A stretch of 64,000 bases of DNA from WHSW01 sp963759295 (GTDB taxonomy: Bacteria > Actinomycetota > Thermoleophilia > Solirubrobacterales > 70-9), in contig CAVWYT010000011.1 of NCBI GenBank assembly GCA_963759295.1, positions 62,001 through 126,000 of the forward strand. The letters are read 5' to 3'. Shown piece by piece: positions 50,515 to 58,233 of the stretch. The translations under genes and the position numbers were made by a program. How positions within the stretch are numbered: the first letter of the stretch is position 1; each line of letters starts with the position of its first letter. The notes below the pieces were generated by a model. That model did not search any database. It was not told the DNA's origin and worked only from the letters and a program-made list of their open reading frames with translations.

Positions 50515-51411
50515 ATGACTGGCTCCTCACCGGCGGCGAGTCGCCGACACAACCTCGCCCCCCTCGTGGACCTCCCCGTCGACCTGACGGCCACTCGTGC
50601 CTTGGACGAGCTCATCCGCATCGCCGGCGCGCGCGCCGCAGACCCGCCGGCGAACGACGCGATCGTCCTCGACGGCCTCGCCAAGACCTATCCCGACGGC
50701 ACCGAGGCCGTGCGCGGCGTCTCCCTGCGCGTAGCGGCCGGCGAGTCCTACGGCATCCTCGGCCCCAACGGTGCCGGCAAGTCGACGACGATCGGGATGC
50801 TCGGCACGCTGATCAAGCCGACCGGCGGGCGTGCGCGGGTAGCCGGCTTCGACGTCGTCGCAGAGCCGGTCGAGGTGCGCCGGCGTATCGGCTTCGCCAT
50901 GCAGCAGGCCGGAGTCGATGAGTTCGCGACCGCGTCCGAGCTGATGATCCTCCAGGGACGGCTCCACGGGCTCGCCAAGCACGAGGCGACCACGCGCGCC
51001 GAACTGCTCCTGCGGGTCATGGAGCTCGAGCGACTGGCGGACACGCGTCTCGCCGCCCTCTCGGGAGGGACCAAGCGTCGCGTCGACCTGGCCGCCTCGC
51101 TCATGCATCTGCCCCCGATCCTCTTTCTCGACGAGCCCACCGAGGGGCTCGATCCACGCAGCCGCACCGGCGTCTGGGAGACGCTCGACCGGCTGCGCCG
51201 TGAGCTCAAAGTCACGCTGGTGCTCACCACCCACTACATGGACGAGGGCGACCGGCTGTGTGACCGCATCGCCATCATCGACCGCGGAACGGTCGTCGTC
51301 GAAGGCGCTCCGGCAGCGCTGAAGGCGACGGTCGGCAGAGACGCAACCCTCGAGGACGTCTATCTCCATTACACGGGGCGGGAGCTCGAGGCGACCGCGG
51401 TGGCGGCATGA
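50515..51411 (+). CDS. ABC transporter ATP-binding protein (daunorubicin/ABC-2 exporter type)
   Basis: 298 residues. After a 45-residue leading segment, the ATPase shows ILGPNGAGKSTTIGML (Walker A), FAMQQAGVDEFATASELMI (Q-loop area), LSGGTKRRVDLAASLMH (signature) and LFLDEPTEGLDP (Walker B), with the ABC-2/DrrA-type C-terminus. It powers export of a small molecule or lipid with the permease that follows by ATGA overlap. ATG 50515 is the only good start; upstream in-frame codons run antisense to the glycosidase gene. Confidence 0.9.
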   Translation: MTGSSPAASRRHNLAPLVDLPVDLTATRALDELIRIAGARAADPPANDAIVLDGLAKTYPDGTEAVRGVSLRVAAGESYGILGPNGAGKSTTIGMLGTLIKPTGGRARVAGFDVVAEPVEVRRRIGFAMQQAGVDEFATASELMILQGRLHGLAKHEATTRAELLLRVMELERLADTRLAALSGGTKRRVDLAASLMHLPPILFLDEPTEGLDPRSRTGVWETLDRLRRELKVTLVLTTHYMDEGDRLCDRIAIIDRGTVVVEGAPAALKATVGRDATLEDVYLHYTGRELEATAVAA

Positions 51412-52178
51412 GCACAGCGGGTCAGGCTCTGCTACTCGCCCGGCGTGCGCTGGTGCAGTTCCCGCGCAACCCCATCCTGCTCGGCTTCTCGGTCATGCCG
51501 GTGCTGATCATGTACCTCGTCTTCGGCGGGCTGTTCGAGGGCGTCGCGAAGCTGCCCGGCTTCCCCACCGACAACTACTTCGAGTACCTCGCCCCGACCG
51601 CGATCCTGCTCGCGACGGTGCCCGGGATCGGCAATGCCGGTGTCGCCCTGGCGGCGGACTTTCAGCATGGCTACTTCCAAAAGCTGCTCACCACTCCGGC
51701 TTCGGTCGGGGCGGTGATGCTCGGCCGCCTGCTCGGCGACTGCGTGCGACTGGCGGTGCAAGCTGCCGTGGTTCTCCTGCTCGCAATCGCCCTGGGCGCG
51801 CGCGTCGAGACGGGGATCCCGGGAGCGTTGCTGATGATCGCCATGGGAGCCTTGCTGGGGATCGTCACCTTCGGCGCGCTGAGCGCCAACCTGGCCATCA
51901 GGACGCGCGACGCCGCGGCGGTGCAGGCGGTCCAGCCGATGGCGTTCCTGCTGATCTTCCTCACCAGCGCCTACCAGACCAGCGACCACATCGACAGCGC
52001 CATCCTGCGCACGATCATCGATCTCAACCCCGCCGAGCACGTCCTGCGCCCGATGCGCGAGCTGATGCTGAGCGGATATGACTGGGGCGACATCGGGGTC
52101 GGGTTCCTCGTGATCGCCGGGCTCGGCTTGCTCGCGCTCCCGCTCACGGCGCGCGACTACCGCAGCGTCTACGGCTGA
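51408..52178 (+). CDS. ABC-2 type transporter permease
   Basis: 256 residues, six predicted helices. The ABC-2 membrane fold is visible: RRALVQFPRNPILLGFSVMPVLIMYLVFGGLF, LAPTAILLATVPGIGNAGVALAADFQHGYFQKLLTTPASVGAVMLGRLLGD and FLLIFLTSAYQT, with the end LVIAGLGLLALPLTARDYRSVYG. It is the partner of the upstream ATPase. No specific substrate can be named; DrrB-like exporters move lipids or drugs. It is coupled by a 4-base overlap. Confidence 0.9.
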   Translation: MSTAGQALLLARRALVQFPRNPILLGFSVMPVLIMYLVFGGLFEGVAKLPGFPTDNYFEYLAPTAILLATVPGIGNAGVALAADFQHGYFQKLLTTPASVGAVMLGRLLGDCVRLAVQAAVVLLLAIALGARVETGIPGALLMIAMGALLGIVTFGALSANLAIRTRDAAAVQAVQPMAFLLIFLTSAYQTSDHIDSAILRTIIDLNPAEHVLRPMRELMLSGYDWGDIGVGFLVIAGLGLLALPLTARDYRSVYG

Positions 52179-52198
52179 TCGAGCGCCGTCCGCACAGG

Positions 52199-52227
52199 TT
52201 GACAGGGCGCCGCCCATGCACTACGCC
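52199..52227 (+). promoter_or_regulatory. promoter-like TTGACA-17-TACGCC
   Basis: TTGACA (52199-52204) is a perfect -35 with TACGCC 17 bases later. It stands in front of the Cys-rich peptide and sigma-factor genes. Confidence 0.4.
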
Positions 52228-52318
52228 TTGCATACGGCGGTTTCGACGAGCGGGCCGCTTGCATCCATTTCCGGTCCTCTTCGTCTGCCTGGTCGAACCG
52301 GCGAACGAAAGGCCACCG

Positions 52319-52474
52319 ATGAACGACGAGACTGAAACCACCACGGCTCCTCCGCCCGACCCGCCGAGCGCGTCTTGCTGCGCTCCGGCGGAGCGGGCGA
52401 CCTGCTGCGATTCGTCCGACGAAGCGGAGTGCTGTCACGACGAGCACGCCTCGCGGGGCTGCGCATGCCGGTAG
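52319..52474 (+). CDS. 51-residue cysteine-rich peptide, probable metal binder
   Basis: The sequence is acidic, then Cys-dense: ...SASCCAPAERATCCDSSDEAECCHDEHASRGCACR, with eight cysteines and two histidines in the last 35 residues arranged as CC, CC, CC, CAC. That resembles small metal-binding or metal-delivery peptides, not a known named family to my knowledge. ATG 52319 follows a GAAAGG ribosome site; the ORF's earlier in-frame start has none. Its last 10 bases overlap the sigma-factor start (ATG 52465), so translation is coupled. Confidence 0.6.
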   Translation: MNDETETTTAPPPDPPSASCCAPAERATCCDSSDEAECCHDEHASRGCACR

Positions 52475-53097
52475 GCACTCGCACCGTGCCGGCGCGGGCG
52501 GCTCGGGGCGCGACCGCGCCGACAGACGAGCTCTCGGGGGATCTCGGGCGGCGTCTTCGCGGATTCGTCCGCAAGCGAATCGCCGACCCCGACGCCGCCG
52601 ACGACATCGCCCAGGAGGTGCTGCTACGGCTTCACCGCAACCTGGGCGAGCTGCGCATCGAGGACCGGCTCGACGCGTTTGCCTACCGCATCGCGCGCAA
52701 CGCGATCATCGACCATTACCGCTCGCGGGGGAGCGCCAGGGAGATCCCCGCGGCGCCCGACGAGCTGACGACGCGCATCGAAGCCGATCGCGACAGCGAC
52801 GACGACTCGGACGAAAACCGAGGCGTCCGGGAGCTTGCCCGCTGCCTCGAACCGCTCGTCCGCCGGCTGCCCGAGCCATATCGCGAGGCGTTGACGCTCA
52901 CGGACCTCGGCAGCCTCTCGCAGGTCGAGGCGGCCCGCGTCGTCGGTCTCTCCGTCCCCGGGATGAAGGCGCGCGTTCAACGCGCTCGGGCGCGGGTTCA
53001 CGAGCTTCTCACCAGCTGCTGCGACGTCTCGCTCGACAGCGACCGGCAGATCGCCGAGGTGCGGCGCACAGGGCCCTGCGCCTGCACGCCCGAGTAG
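52465..53097 (+). CDS. SigZ-like sigma-70 family RNA polymerase sigma factor
   Basis: 210 residues. Sigma region 2 is at about 32-90 (GFVRKRIADPDAADDIAQEVLLRLHRNLGEL, DRLDAFAYRIARNAIIDHYR) and region 4 at about 135-185 (LPEPYREALTLTDLGSLSQVEAARVVGLSVPGMKARVQRARARVHELL). The tail is SCCDVSLD...GPCACTPE; a Cys-Cys after region 4 is a mark of SigZ, and CAC repeats the end of the upstream peptide. It directs RNA polymerase to an unknown regulon. No anti-sigma gene is adjacent; the Cys-rich peptide may sense or deliver a metal or redox signal (inference). Confidence 0.82.
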   Translation: MPVGTRTVPARAARGATAPTDELSGDLGRRLRGFVRKRIADPDAADDIAQEVLLRLHRNLGELRIEDRLDAFAYRIARNAIIDHYRSRGSAREIPAAPDELTTRIEADRDSDDDSDENRGVRELARCLEPLVRRLPEPYREALTLTDLGSLSQVEAARVVGLSVPGMKARVQRARARVHELLTSCCDVSLDSDRQIAEVRRTGPCACTPE

Positions 53098-53163
53098 GCG
53101 AAGCGCCCATCGCCCGGATCTGAGAGGATCGCCCGCCAAGGAGGGACGGAGGAGCGAGAATCA

Positions 53164-54192
53164 ATGAATCGCCGTCTGACTCGGATCGTCGTCGCTGCAG
53201 GGCTCGCAGTCACCGGAATGCTCGCACTGACCTCGAGCGCGAGCGCCATCTATCACAAGAACTTCATCCGCCAGATTCACCCTTCGACTGGGCTTCTGGG
53301 AGGCGAATGGGTGGAGCTGCAGATGTATGCCGACGGGGAGAACCAGGTAGCTGGGAAGGTGATCCGGACCTTCGACCCGAGCGGCATTCTGTTCTCCCAG
53401 TACGTGATTACTCCGAGAACGGACACTCCCAACGCGCCGAACGGCGAGAACCAGCGCACGATCCTGATCAGCAGCCTCTTCACTCCGGACAACGTCACGG
53501 CCGACTTCGTCGCTCCCGTCAACGACCTTCAGATGACCGGTCAGGACGGTGCCGTCTGCTACACCGAGAATGATCCCCCGAACTACACGCCAATCGACTG
53601 CGTGTCCTACGGCGCCTTTACCGGGAGCATCGCCACCGCCGGGCCGCCGGCGGTGGCGACTCCCTTCGAGTCGACGCTCGAGCGGGGCATCACCCGAGGG
53701 TGCGCAACCGCGCTCGACCCCGCCGACGACAGCAACAGCAGCTCCGCCGACTTCGCCCTCTCGACCAGTCCCCCGCGGAACAACGCGACGGCGCCGACCG
53801 AGACCCTGTGCGCGGGGCCGGGGCCAAGCCCAGGCCCAGGCCCAGTCGCCCCTGGTCAAGCCGCGCCTATCTGCAAGGGCAGCGCGGCAACCTTCGTCGG
53901 TACCGACGGCCCCGATCAGTTCGCAGGTACCGCCGCCGCTGACGTGATCGCCGCCCTGGGCGGCAACGACGCCGTCTCCGCCCTGGGAGCAAACGATGTC
54001 GTTTGCGGCGGCCCTGGCAAGGACACGCTCAAGGGCGGCAAGGGCAAGGACACGCTCCTCGGCAACGGCGGCAAGGACACGCTCAAGGGCGGCAAGGGCA
54101 AGGACAAACTCAAGGGCGGCGGGGGCAAGGACCTCTGCAAGGGCGGCGGGGGCGAGGACACCGCCAAATGCGAGGTCGAGAAGTCGATCTGA
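53164..54192 (+). CDS. secreted RTX-repeat protein
   Basis: 342 residues. A signal peptide (RIVVAAGLAVTGMLALTSSASA) is followed by a beta-rich domain (residues 30-210, with HPSTGLLGGEWVELQMY resembling lamin-tail-like folds), a Pro/Gly linker, and RTX-type repeats (residues 250-335; GTDGPDQFAGTAAADVIAALGGNDAVS, GKDTLKGGKGKDTLLGNG). The lysine-rich GGKGKDT variants are unusual for calcium-binding RTX nonapeptides. Two cysteines close the repeat end (DLCKGGGGEDTAKC). Likely calcium-stabilised and extracellular; the function is unknown. ATG 53164 follows GGAGGAG. A second RTX-like gene is at 28235. Confidence 0.72.
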   Translation: MNRRLTRIVVAAGLAVTGMLALTSSASAIYHKNFIRQIHPSTGLLGGEWVELQMYADGENQVAGKVIRTFDPSGILFSQYVITPRTDTPNAPNGENQRTILISSLFTPDNVTADFVAPVNDLQMTGQDGAVCYTENDPPNYTPIDCVSYGAFTGSIATAGPPAVATPFESTLERGITRGCATALDPADDSNSSSADFALSTSPPRNNATAPTETLCAGPGPSPGPGPVAPGQAAPICKGSAATFVGTDGPDQFAGTAAADVIAALGGNDAVSALGANDVVCGGPGKDTLKGGKGKDTLLGNGGKDTLKGGKGKDKLKGGGGKDLCKGGGGEDTAKCEVEKSI

Positions 54193-54284
54193 GCGAGCAG
54201 CGCCCGGTGCACACGGCCGCGATCCCACTCTGGGCGATGCCCTCGTGGTCGTGGCGGCCGCCGTACTGCTCGTCCTAACGCTAG

Positions 54285-54445
54285 TCAGCCGATCTGCTCC
54301 GCCAGCTCGACGATGATCCCCTCCGGGGCTCGGACGTAGCAAAGCCGTAGCTGTCCTGGTAGCGCTCCAGGTCGCCGACGAGCTCCGCGCCGCGGGCTCG
54401 CAGGCCGGCGACGGTGGAGTCGATGTCGGGGCCAGGGCCTCGGAG
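54285..54445 (-). pseudogene. C-terminal remnant of a VOC/glyoxalase family protein
   Basis: On the minus strand two adjacent frames give DIDSTVAGLRARGAELVGDLERYQDSYG, then (after a break at about 54341-54346) LCYVRAPEGIIVELAEQIG and a TGA stop. This is the last third of a vicinal-oxygen-chelate domain protein, including the terminal metal-ligand Glu. The N-terminal two thirds are missing: homology stops about 50 bases short of the tRNA-Lys 3' end. It may be a gene cut at a tRNA site, or a sequence gap. It has no start codon of its own. Confidence 0.6.
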
Positions 54446-54495
54446 GGCACCTCCCCAGCGACGAGAAACCGGCGCTATGCGGGGCTTTCTCGGAG

Positions 54496-54568
54496 TGGGC
54501 CGTGAAGGACTCGAACCTTCAACCTTGAGATTAAGAGTCTCCTGCTCTGCCAGTTGAGCTAACGGCCC
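54496..54568 (-). tRNA. tRNA-Lys (CTT)
   Basis: 73-nt cloverleaf on the minus strand: acceptor GGGCCGT/ACGGCCC, D-arm AGCTC...GAGC, anticodon loop CTCTTAA (anticodon CTT), T-arm GGTTCGAGTCC, discriminator A; CCA not encoded. One G-A mismatch tops the anticodon stem. Confidence 0.96.
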
Positions 54569-54624
54569 GGGCGCAGATGCTAGCGGCGGAGGGTAGCCCC
54601 GGGAGGGTGTCGACGGGCAGCCCG

Positions 54625-55449
54625 CTAGGGCGCCGGCGGGGTCGCGCTCGCTCCACCGATGCCCCCGAACGGGTTCTCGATCGACGCTCCGCCCTGGCCC
54701 TTGCCGCCCTGCTGGATCCGCTTCTGGATCTGCTTGTAGAGCGCTGTTCCCTGCTTGGCGGTCGCCCTCATCGCCTTCTCGATCTGCTCGCGAGAGGCAG
54801 GGTCGGAGGCCTTTATCGCCTTTGCGGCGGCGGCGTCGCCCTGCTCTGTCTGGCCCGAGTAATAAAGGTAGGTGGCCAAGGCCCCGTAGTCGGAAGCGGT
54901 GCCGCGTTGGTCGGCGACGATCTGCTGCGCTTCGGCGGCTGCTTCGGCGGCGCCGAGCGCGCCGCTCGCGTCGCCGCCGGTGAGCGCGCCACGAAACAGC
55001 AGGTCCTCGGTCTGGAAGGCGTTCACCGCTCCGTCGACGCTCACCGGGTCCGGCTTCAACGCCAGGTAGCGCTGCCATGCGTCGACTCCCTGCTCGAGCT
55101 CGTTCTGGGCGTCGCCGCTGATCACGACCAGGCCCGTCTGCGGGTCGCGCTGGACTCCGTCCTCCATGCCGGTCGCAGACAGGTAGCGGTACTGGACGAG
55201 ATCGAGCAGCGCTCGCGTGTTCTTCGGATCGGTGCTCAGCGTCTCGTTGGCCTTGTCGATCTGCTCGTCGTATTGCGGGCTCGAGCCGCTGGTGTCGCCG
55301 CCGCCGATCCCGAGCGCGTCGAACAGCCCCCCGCTGAGCCCGCTGCCGACGCCGAAGCCGACGAAGCTGATCGCGAACAACGCCGCGAGGGCGCCGAAGA
55401 CGATCTGGACCACGCGCCGGCGCTTGCCGCTTCTGAGGTCGAACAGCAT
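54625..55449 (-). CDS. membrane-anchored TPR-like protein of unknown function
   Basis: 274 residues. A basic start (MLFDLRSGKRRRVVQ) and one membrane helix (residues 13-40; IVFGALAALFAISFVGFGVG) are followed by a soluble part with three tetratricopeptide-like stretches (DKANETLSTDPKNTRALLDLVQYRYL, GVDAWQRYLALKPDP, GALATYLYYSGQTEQGDAAAAKAI) and a Gly/Gln-rich tail. SurA/YfgM-like scaffolds share this layout; the role is unknown. ATG 55449 has TAGGCT 10 bases upstream. It lies 25 bases downstream of tatC, which is on the same strand. Confidence 0.72.
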   Translation of the reverse strand: MLFDLRSGKRRRVVQIVFGALAALFAISFVGFGVGSGLSGGLFDALGIGGGDTSGSSPQYDEQIDKANETLSTDPKNTRALLDLVQYRYLSATGMEDGVQRDPQTGLVVISGDAQNELEQGVDAWQRYLALKPDPVSVDGAVNAFQTEDLLFRGALTGGDASGALGAAEAAAEAQQIVADQRGTASDYGALATYLYYSGQTEQGDAAAAKAIKASDPASREQIEKAMRATAKQGTALYKQIQKRIQQGGKGQGGASIENPFGGIGGASATPPAP

Positions 55450-55473
55450 CGGACGCGGGAGCCTAGATGACCG

Positions 55474-56262
55474 CTAGCCGGAGCCGGCCGCCGGGGCGTG
55501 CGGCCCCTCGACCTTGGTCTCGGCCTCGCGCTCGTCGCTCGGCGTGCCGAAGCGGCGCGCGAGTAGGAGCGAGAGCTCGAACAGCAGGTAGAGCGGCGCC
55601 ATCGAGAGCAGCATCGTGATCGGGTCCGTTCCGGGGAGCAGCATCGCCACGACCGCGATCACGAGCAGCGCGTAGCGGCGGTTCTTGCCCAGCTGCTGCG
55701 GGGTGACGATCCCGAGCCGAGTGATCGCGAGGATCGCGACCGGGATCTGGAACAGCAGCCCGACCCCGATCAACGTCGTGATGAAGAACCCGTAGTACTC
55801 GCTGGCGCGGATCTCGATGTTGAAGTCGTTGCTGTTGAAGTTGAGCAGGAAGCTGAGCGCGGGGGGCATGACGACGAAGTAGGCGAACACCACTCCAGCG
55901 ACGAACAGAAACGGGATCATCAGCAGCAGCGGGAAGACGACGCGCCTTTCGTGCGGGCTGAAGGCGGGCAGCACAAACGCGTACACCTGATAGAGGAGGA
56001 CCGGCATGGCGAGCAGGATGCCGCCGTAGATCGCGAGCTTGACGGTGGTGAAGAACGGCTCCGTGGGGCTGAAGGTGAGCGGCTCCAGGTCGCGTGGCAA
56101 CGGTTCGTTGGCGATCTCGAGCAAGAGCGAGTTCTGCCAGAAGCAGAGCGCGATCCCGACCACGAGAACCGCCGCGCTGACGATGATCCGCGTGCGCAGC
56201 TCGTCGAGGTGCTCGACGAGCGTCATGCGGTCGTCGAACTGGGCTGGCCGCAGCCTGGCCAA
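55474..56262 (-). CDS. tatC: Sec-independent protein translocase subunit TatC
   Basis: 262 residues, six helices. TatC signatures: MTLVEHLDELRTRIIVSAAVLVVG, LTFSPTEPFFTTVKLAIYGGILLAMPVLLYQVYAFVLPAFSPHERR and the FYFGFFI/GLLFQIPVAILAITRLGIVTPQQL segment. It recognises twin-arginine signal peptides. TTG 56262 is preceded by a strong GGAGGGGAAGG ribosome site. It is 20 bases downstream of tatA. The Rieske protein encoded at 60633 carries a twin-arginine motif and is a likely client. Confidence 0.95.
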   Translation of the reverse strand: MARLRPAQFDDRMTLVEHLDELRTRIIVSAAVLVVGIALCFWQNSLLLEIANEPLPRDLEPLTFSPTEPFFTTVKLAIYGGILLAMPVLLYQVYAFVLPAFSPHERRVVFPLLLMIPFLFVAGVVFAYFVVMPPALSFLLNFNSNDFNIEIRASEYYGFFITTLIGVGLLFQIPVAILAITRLGIVTPQQLGKNRRYALLVIAVVAMLLPGTDPITMLLSMAPLYLLFELSLLLARRFGTPSDEREAETKVEGPHAPAAGSG

Positions 56263-56282
56263 GGCCCCGCCTTCCCCTCCGC

Positions 56283-56534
56283 CTAGGAGCGGTCCTCGGC
56301 TACGACCTTGCCCTCGACCGGCTCCGCGGCCTGGGGCTGTGGTTGCGAGGTCCCGACCTCGAGCGCCGCCTGATCGTCGGCGTCGTCGTCGTCGCCCTTA
56401 CCGGTGACCGAGTCCTTGAACTCGCGCATGCCCGAGCCGAGCGCCCGACCGAGATCCGGCAGCCGCTTGGGCCCGAAGATCACGAGCGCGATCACGAGGA
56501 CGATCGCCAACTCCAGTGGTCCCACGTTTGGCAT
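56283..56534 (-). CDS. tatA: twin-arginine translocase subunit TatA/TatE
   Basis: 83 residues. One N-terminal membrane helix (PLELAIVLVIALVIFG) is followed by the hinge and amphipathic helix FGPKRLPDLGRALGSGMREFKDSV, then an acidic tail. It forms the Tat pore with TatC. ATG 56534 is chosen over GTG 56537, because TAGCAT lies 7 bases upstream of the ATG. First gene of the tatA-tatC pair; a TatB gene is not adjacent. Confidence 0.92.
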   Translation of the reverse strand: MPNVGPLELAIVLVIALVIFGPKRLPDLGRALGSGMREFKDSVTGKGDDDDADDQAALEVGTSQPQPQAAEPVEGKVVAEDRS

Positions 56535-56541
56535 CACGTCA

Positions 56542-56547
56542 ATGCTA
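56542..56547 (-). promoter_or_regulatory. TAGCAT, probable leaderless -10 element of tatA
   Basis: On the minus strand TAGCAT is 7 bases before ATG 56534; same hexamer as upstream of 838. Confidence 0.4.
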
Positions 56548-56598
56548 CTCCGCTGCGAGCCCGGGGCCGCCGCGGAGGCCTCGAGCGTGCCGAACGCG

Positions 56599-57168
56599 CT
56601 ACTTGCGGTCGAAGTTCAGGTAATAGCGCGAGGCCGTCGGCTCGGCCTGTCCCTGGTACTTCGAGCCGGTCTCTCGCGAGCCGTAGGGACGCTCGACCGG
56701 CCCATCCATCCTCATGAACGAGATCTGGCCAATCGGCATCCCGTGGTAGATCGTGATCGGCAGGTTGGCGACGTTCGACAGCTCCAGCGTCAGGTTGCCC
56801 TCGAAACCCGAATCCACGAATCCCGCGGTGCTGTGGATGAGCAGGCCGAGACGCCCGAGCGAGCTCTTTCCCTCGAGCCGCCCGACGATGTCGCCGGGAA
56901 GGCGGACCCGCTCCAGCGTCTGCCCGAGCACGAACTCCCCGGGGTGGAGGATGAAGGGCTCGTCACCGGCCACCTCGACCAGCTCCGTGAGCTCCTCCAT
57001 CGGCTGGCGGACGTCGATGTACGGGTAGCGGGCGTTGTGAAAGACGCGGAACTTCCCGTCGGCACGCATGTCGACGCTCGAGGGTTGAACGAGATCGGGG
57101 TCGTAGGGATCGAAGACGATTCGCCCCGCCTCGATCTCGGCCCTGATCGTGCGATCCGAGAGCACCAT
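56599..57168 (-). CDS. dcd: dCTP deaminase (possibly bifunctional dCTP deaminase/dUTPase)
   Basis: 189 residues, normal size. Diagnostic motifs: SDRTIRAEIEAGRIVFDPYDPDLVQPSSVDMR, FVLGQTLERVRLP, GRLEGKSSLGRLGLLIHSTAGFVDSGFEGNLTLELSN and GSKYQGQ. It converts dCTP to dUTP, or directly to dUMP in actinobacterial enzymes, supplying dTTP synthesis. ATG 57168 starts the homology; TAGACT is 10 bases upstream. The longer ORF upstream in this frame is a shadow of the prenyl synthase gene. Confidence 0.95.
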   Translation of the reverse strand: MVLSDRTIRAEIEAGRIVFDPYDPDLVQPSSVDMRADGKFRVFHNARYPYIDVRQPMEELTELVEVAGDEPFILHPGEFVLGQTLERVRLPGDIVGRLEGKSSLGRLGLLIHSTAGFVDSGFEGNLTLELSNVANLPITIYHGMPIGQISFMRMDGPVERPYGSRETGSKYQGQAEPTASRYYLNFDRK

Positions 57169-57209
57169 CTCGCGCGGCAGTCTAGTCGCGCATCCGGGCG
57201 GCCCTGCGC

Positions 57210-58193
57210 TCAGGCGTAGCGCTCGACGACCCCGTCGGCGACCATCTCCAGCAACTCGCGCTGGCCGTCGGACAGCGACGTCGAGCCGAGCGACGCCTTC
57301 GCGGCGCCGACCCGGGCCCGCGCGTCGGCCCGAACGTCCTCGAGCGCTCCGGTGGCCGCAATCCGGTCGCAGACAGCCTCCGCCGCGGCCCCGTCGAGCG
57401 CCCTGAGGTCCAGCTCGGCGAGCCCCGGGTCGCGGGCGCGGGCGCTGATCAGCGGCAGGGTCACGGTGCCGTCGAGCAGGTCGGTGCCGCGCGCCTTGCC
57501 CGTCCGTTCCGGCGGCCCGGTGATGTCCAGGACATCGTCGAGAAGCTGAAAAGCGAGCCCGATCTCGCGGCCGAAGCCCGACAGTGCGCGCTCTCCCTCC
57601 GCTGCGCGCACGGCGCCGATCAGGCACGCGCACTCGAACAGGCGGGCCGTCTTCAGCCGGCAGCGCTCGAGGTAGCGCTCCGCGGAGATCGTCGTGTCGA
57701 AGGCATCGCGGCGCTGGGCGAGCTCGCCTTGGGCGAGGCCAACCGAGGCGCGGGCGAGCAGCGCGACGCGCCGCTCGGCGCCTGAGCCGCCGCTCGCCAA
57801 CTCCGCAAACGCGCGCGAGAACAGCAGGTCGCCGACCGACGTCGCGACGTCGCGACCGGAGCGGACGACGACCGTTGGCCGCCCGCGCCGCAGCGGCGCG
57901 TCGTCGAGCACGTCGTCGTGGACCAGGGTCGCCATGTGGACGAGCTCGATCGCGATCGCCGCATCGATCGCGCCGTCGCCGGCGTTCCGTCCCGCGCAGA
58001 GCAGGACGAGCATCGGCCGCAGCCGCTTGCCGCCGGCGGCCAGGGTCGCCTCCGCCTCGCCGCCGAGCGGGTCCGCCGCCCCGGCTACCAGCTCGCCGAG
58101 CCGGCGCTCGACCGTTGCCATCCGCCGCGGAAGCCACGCCTCCGAGGCCTCGAGCACCCGGGTGACGGGCGGTGGGACCGTCGTTCTGTTCAT
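57210..58193 (-). CDS. polyprenyl diphosphate synthase (quinone side chain)
   Basis: 327 residues. Trans-prenyltransferase motifs: GGKRLRPMLVLLCA, the first aspartate-rich HDDVLDDAPLRRGRPT and the second LLDDVLDITG. It builds the C35-C50 tail from FPP/GGPP and IPP. It is encoded downstream of menG and the qcr genes on the same strand, so it probably makes the menaquinone side chain (HepT/IspB-type); chain length cannot be read here. ATG 58193 starts the family homology; the ORF's upstream 27 codons run into the menG region. Confidence 0.9.
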   Translation of the reverse strand: MNRTTVPPPVTRVLEASEAWLPRRMATVERRLGELVAGAADPLGGEAEATLAAGGKRLRPMLVLLCAGRNAGDGAIDAAIAIELVHMATLVHDDVLDDAPLRRGRPTVVVRSGRDVATSVGDLLFSRAFAELASGGSGAERRVALLARASVGLAQGELAQRRDAFDTTISAERYLERCRLKTARLFECACLIGAVRAAEGERALSGFGREIGLAFQLLDDVLDITGPPERTGKARGTDLLDGTVTLPLISARARDPGLAELDLRALDGAAAEAVCDRIAATGALEDVRADARARVGAAKASLGSTSLSDGQRELLEMVADGVVERYA

Positions 58194-58233
58194 CTCTGCG
58201 TCGCCGGTCGTCGGAGCTCGGCCGCGGCGGCGC

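Noticed and set aside
53990..54170. Repetitive GGCAAGGACAC-type DNA as a tandem repeat or CRISPR-like array
   Set aside because: The repeats are in frame and encode the GGKGKDT RTX-like protein repeats; there are no spacers and no cas genes anywhere in the window.
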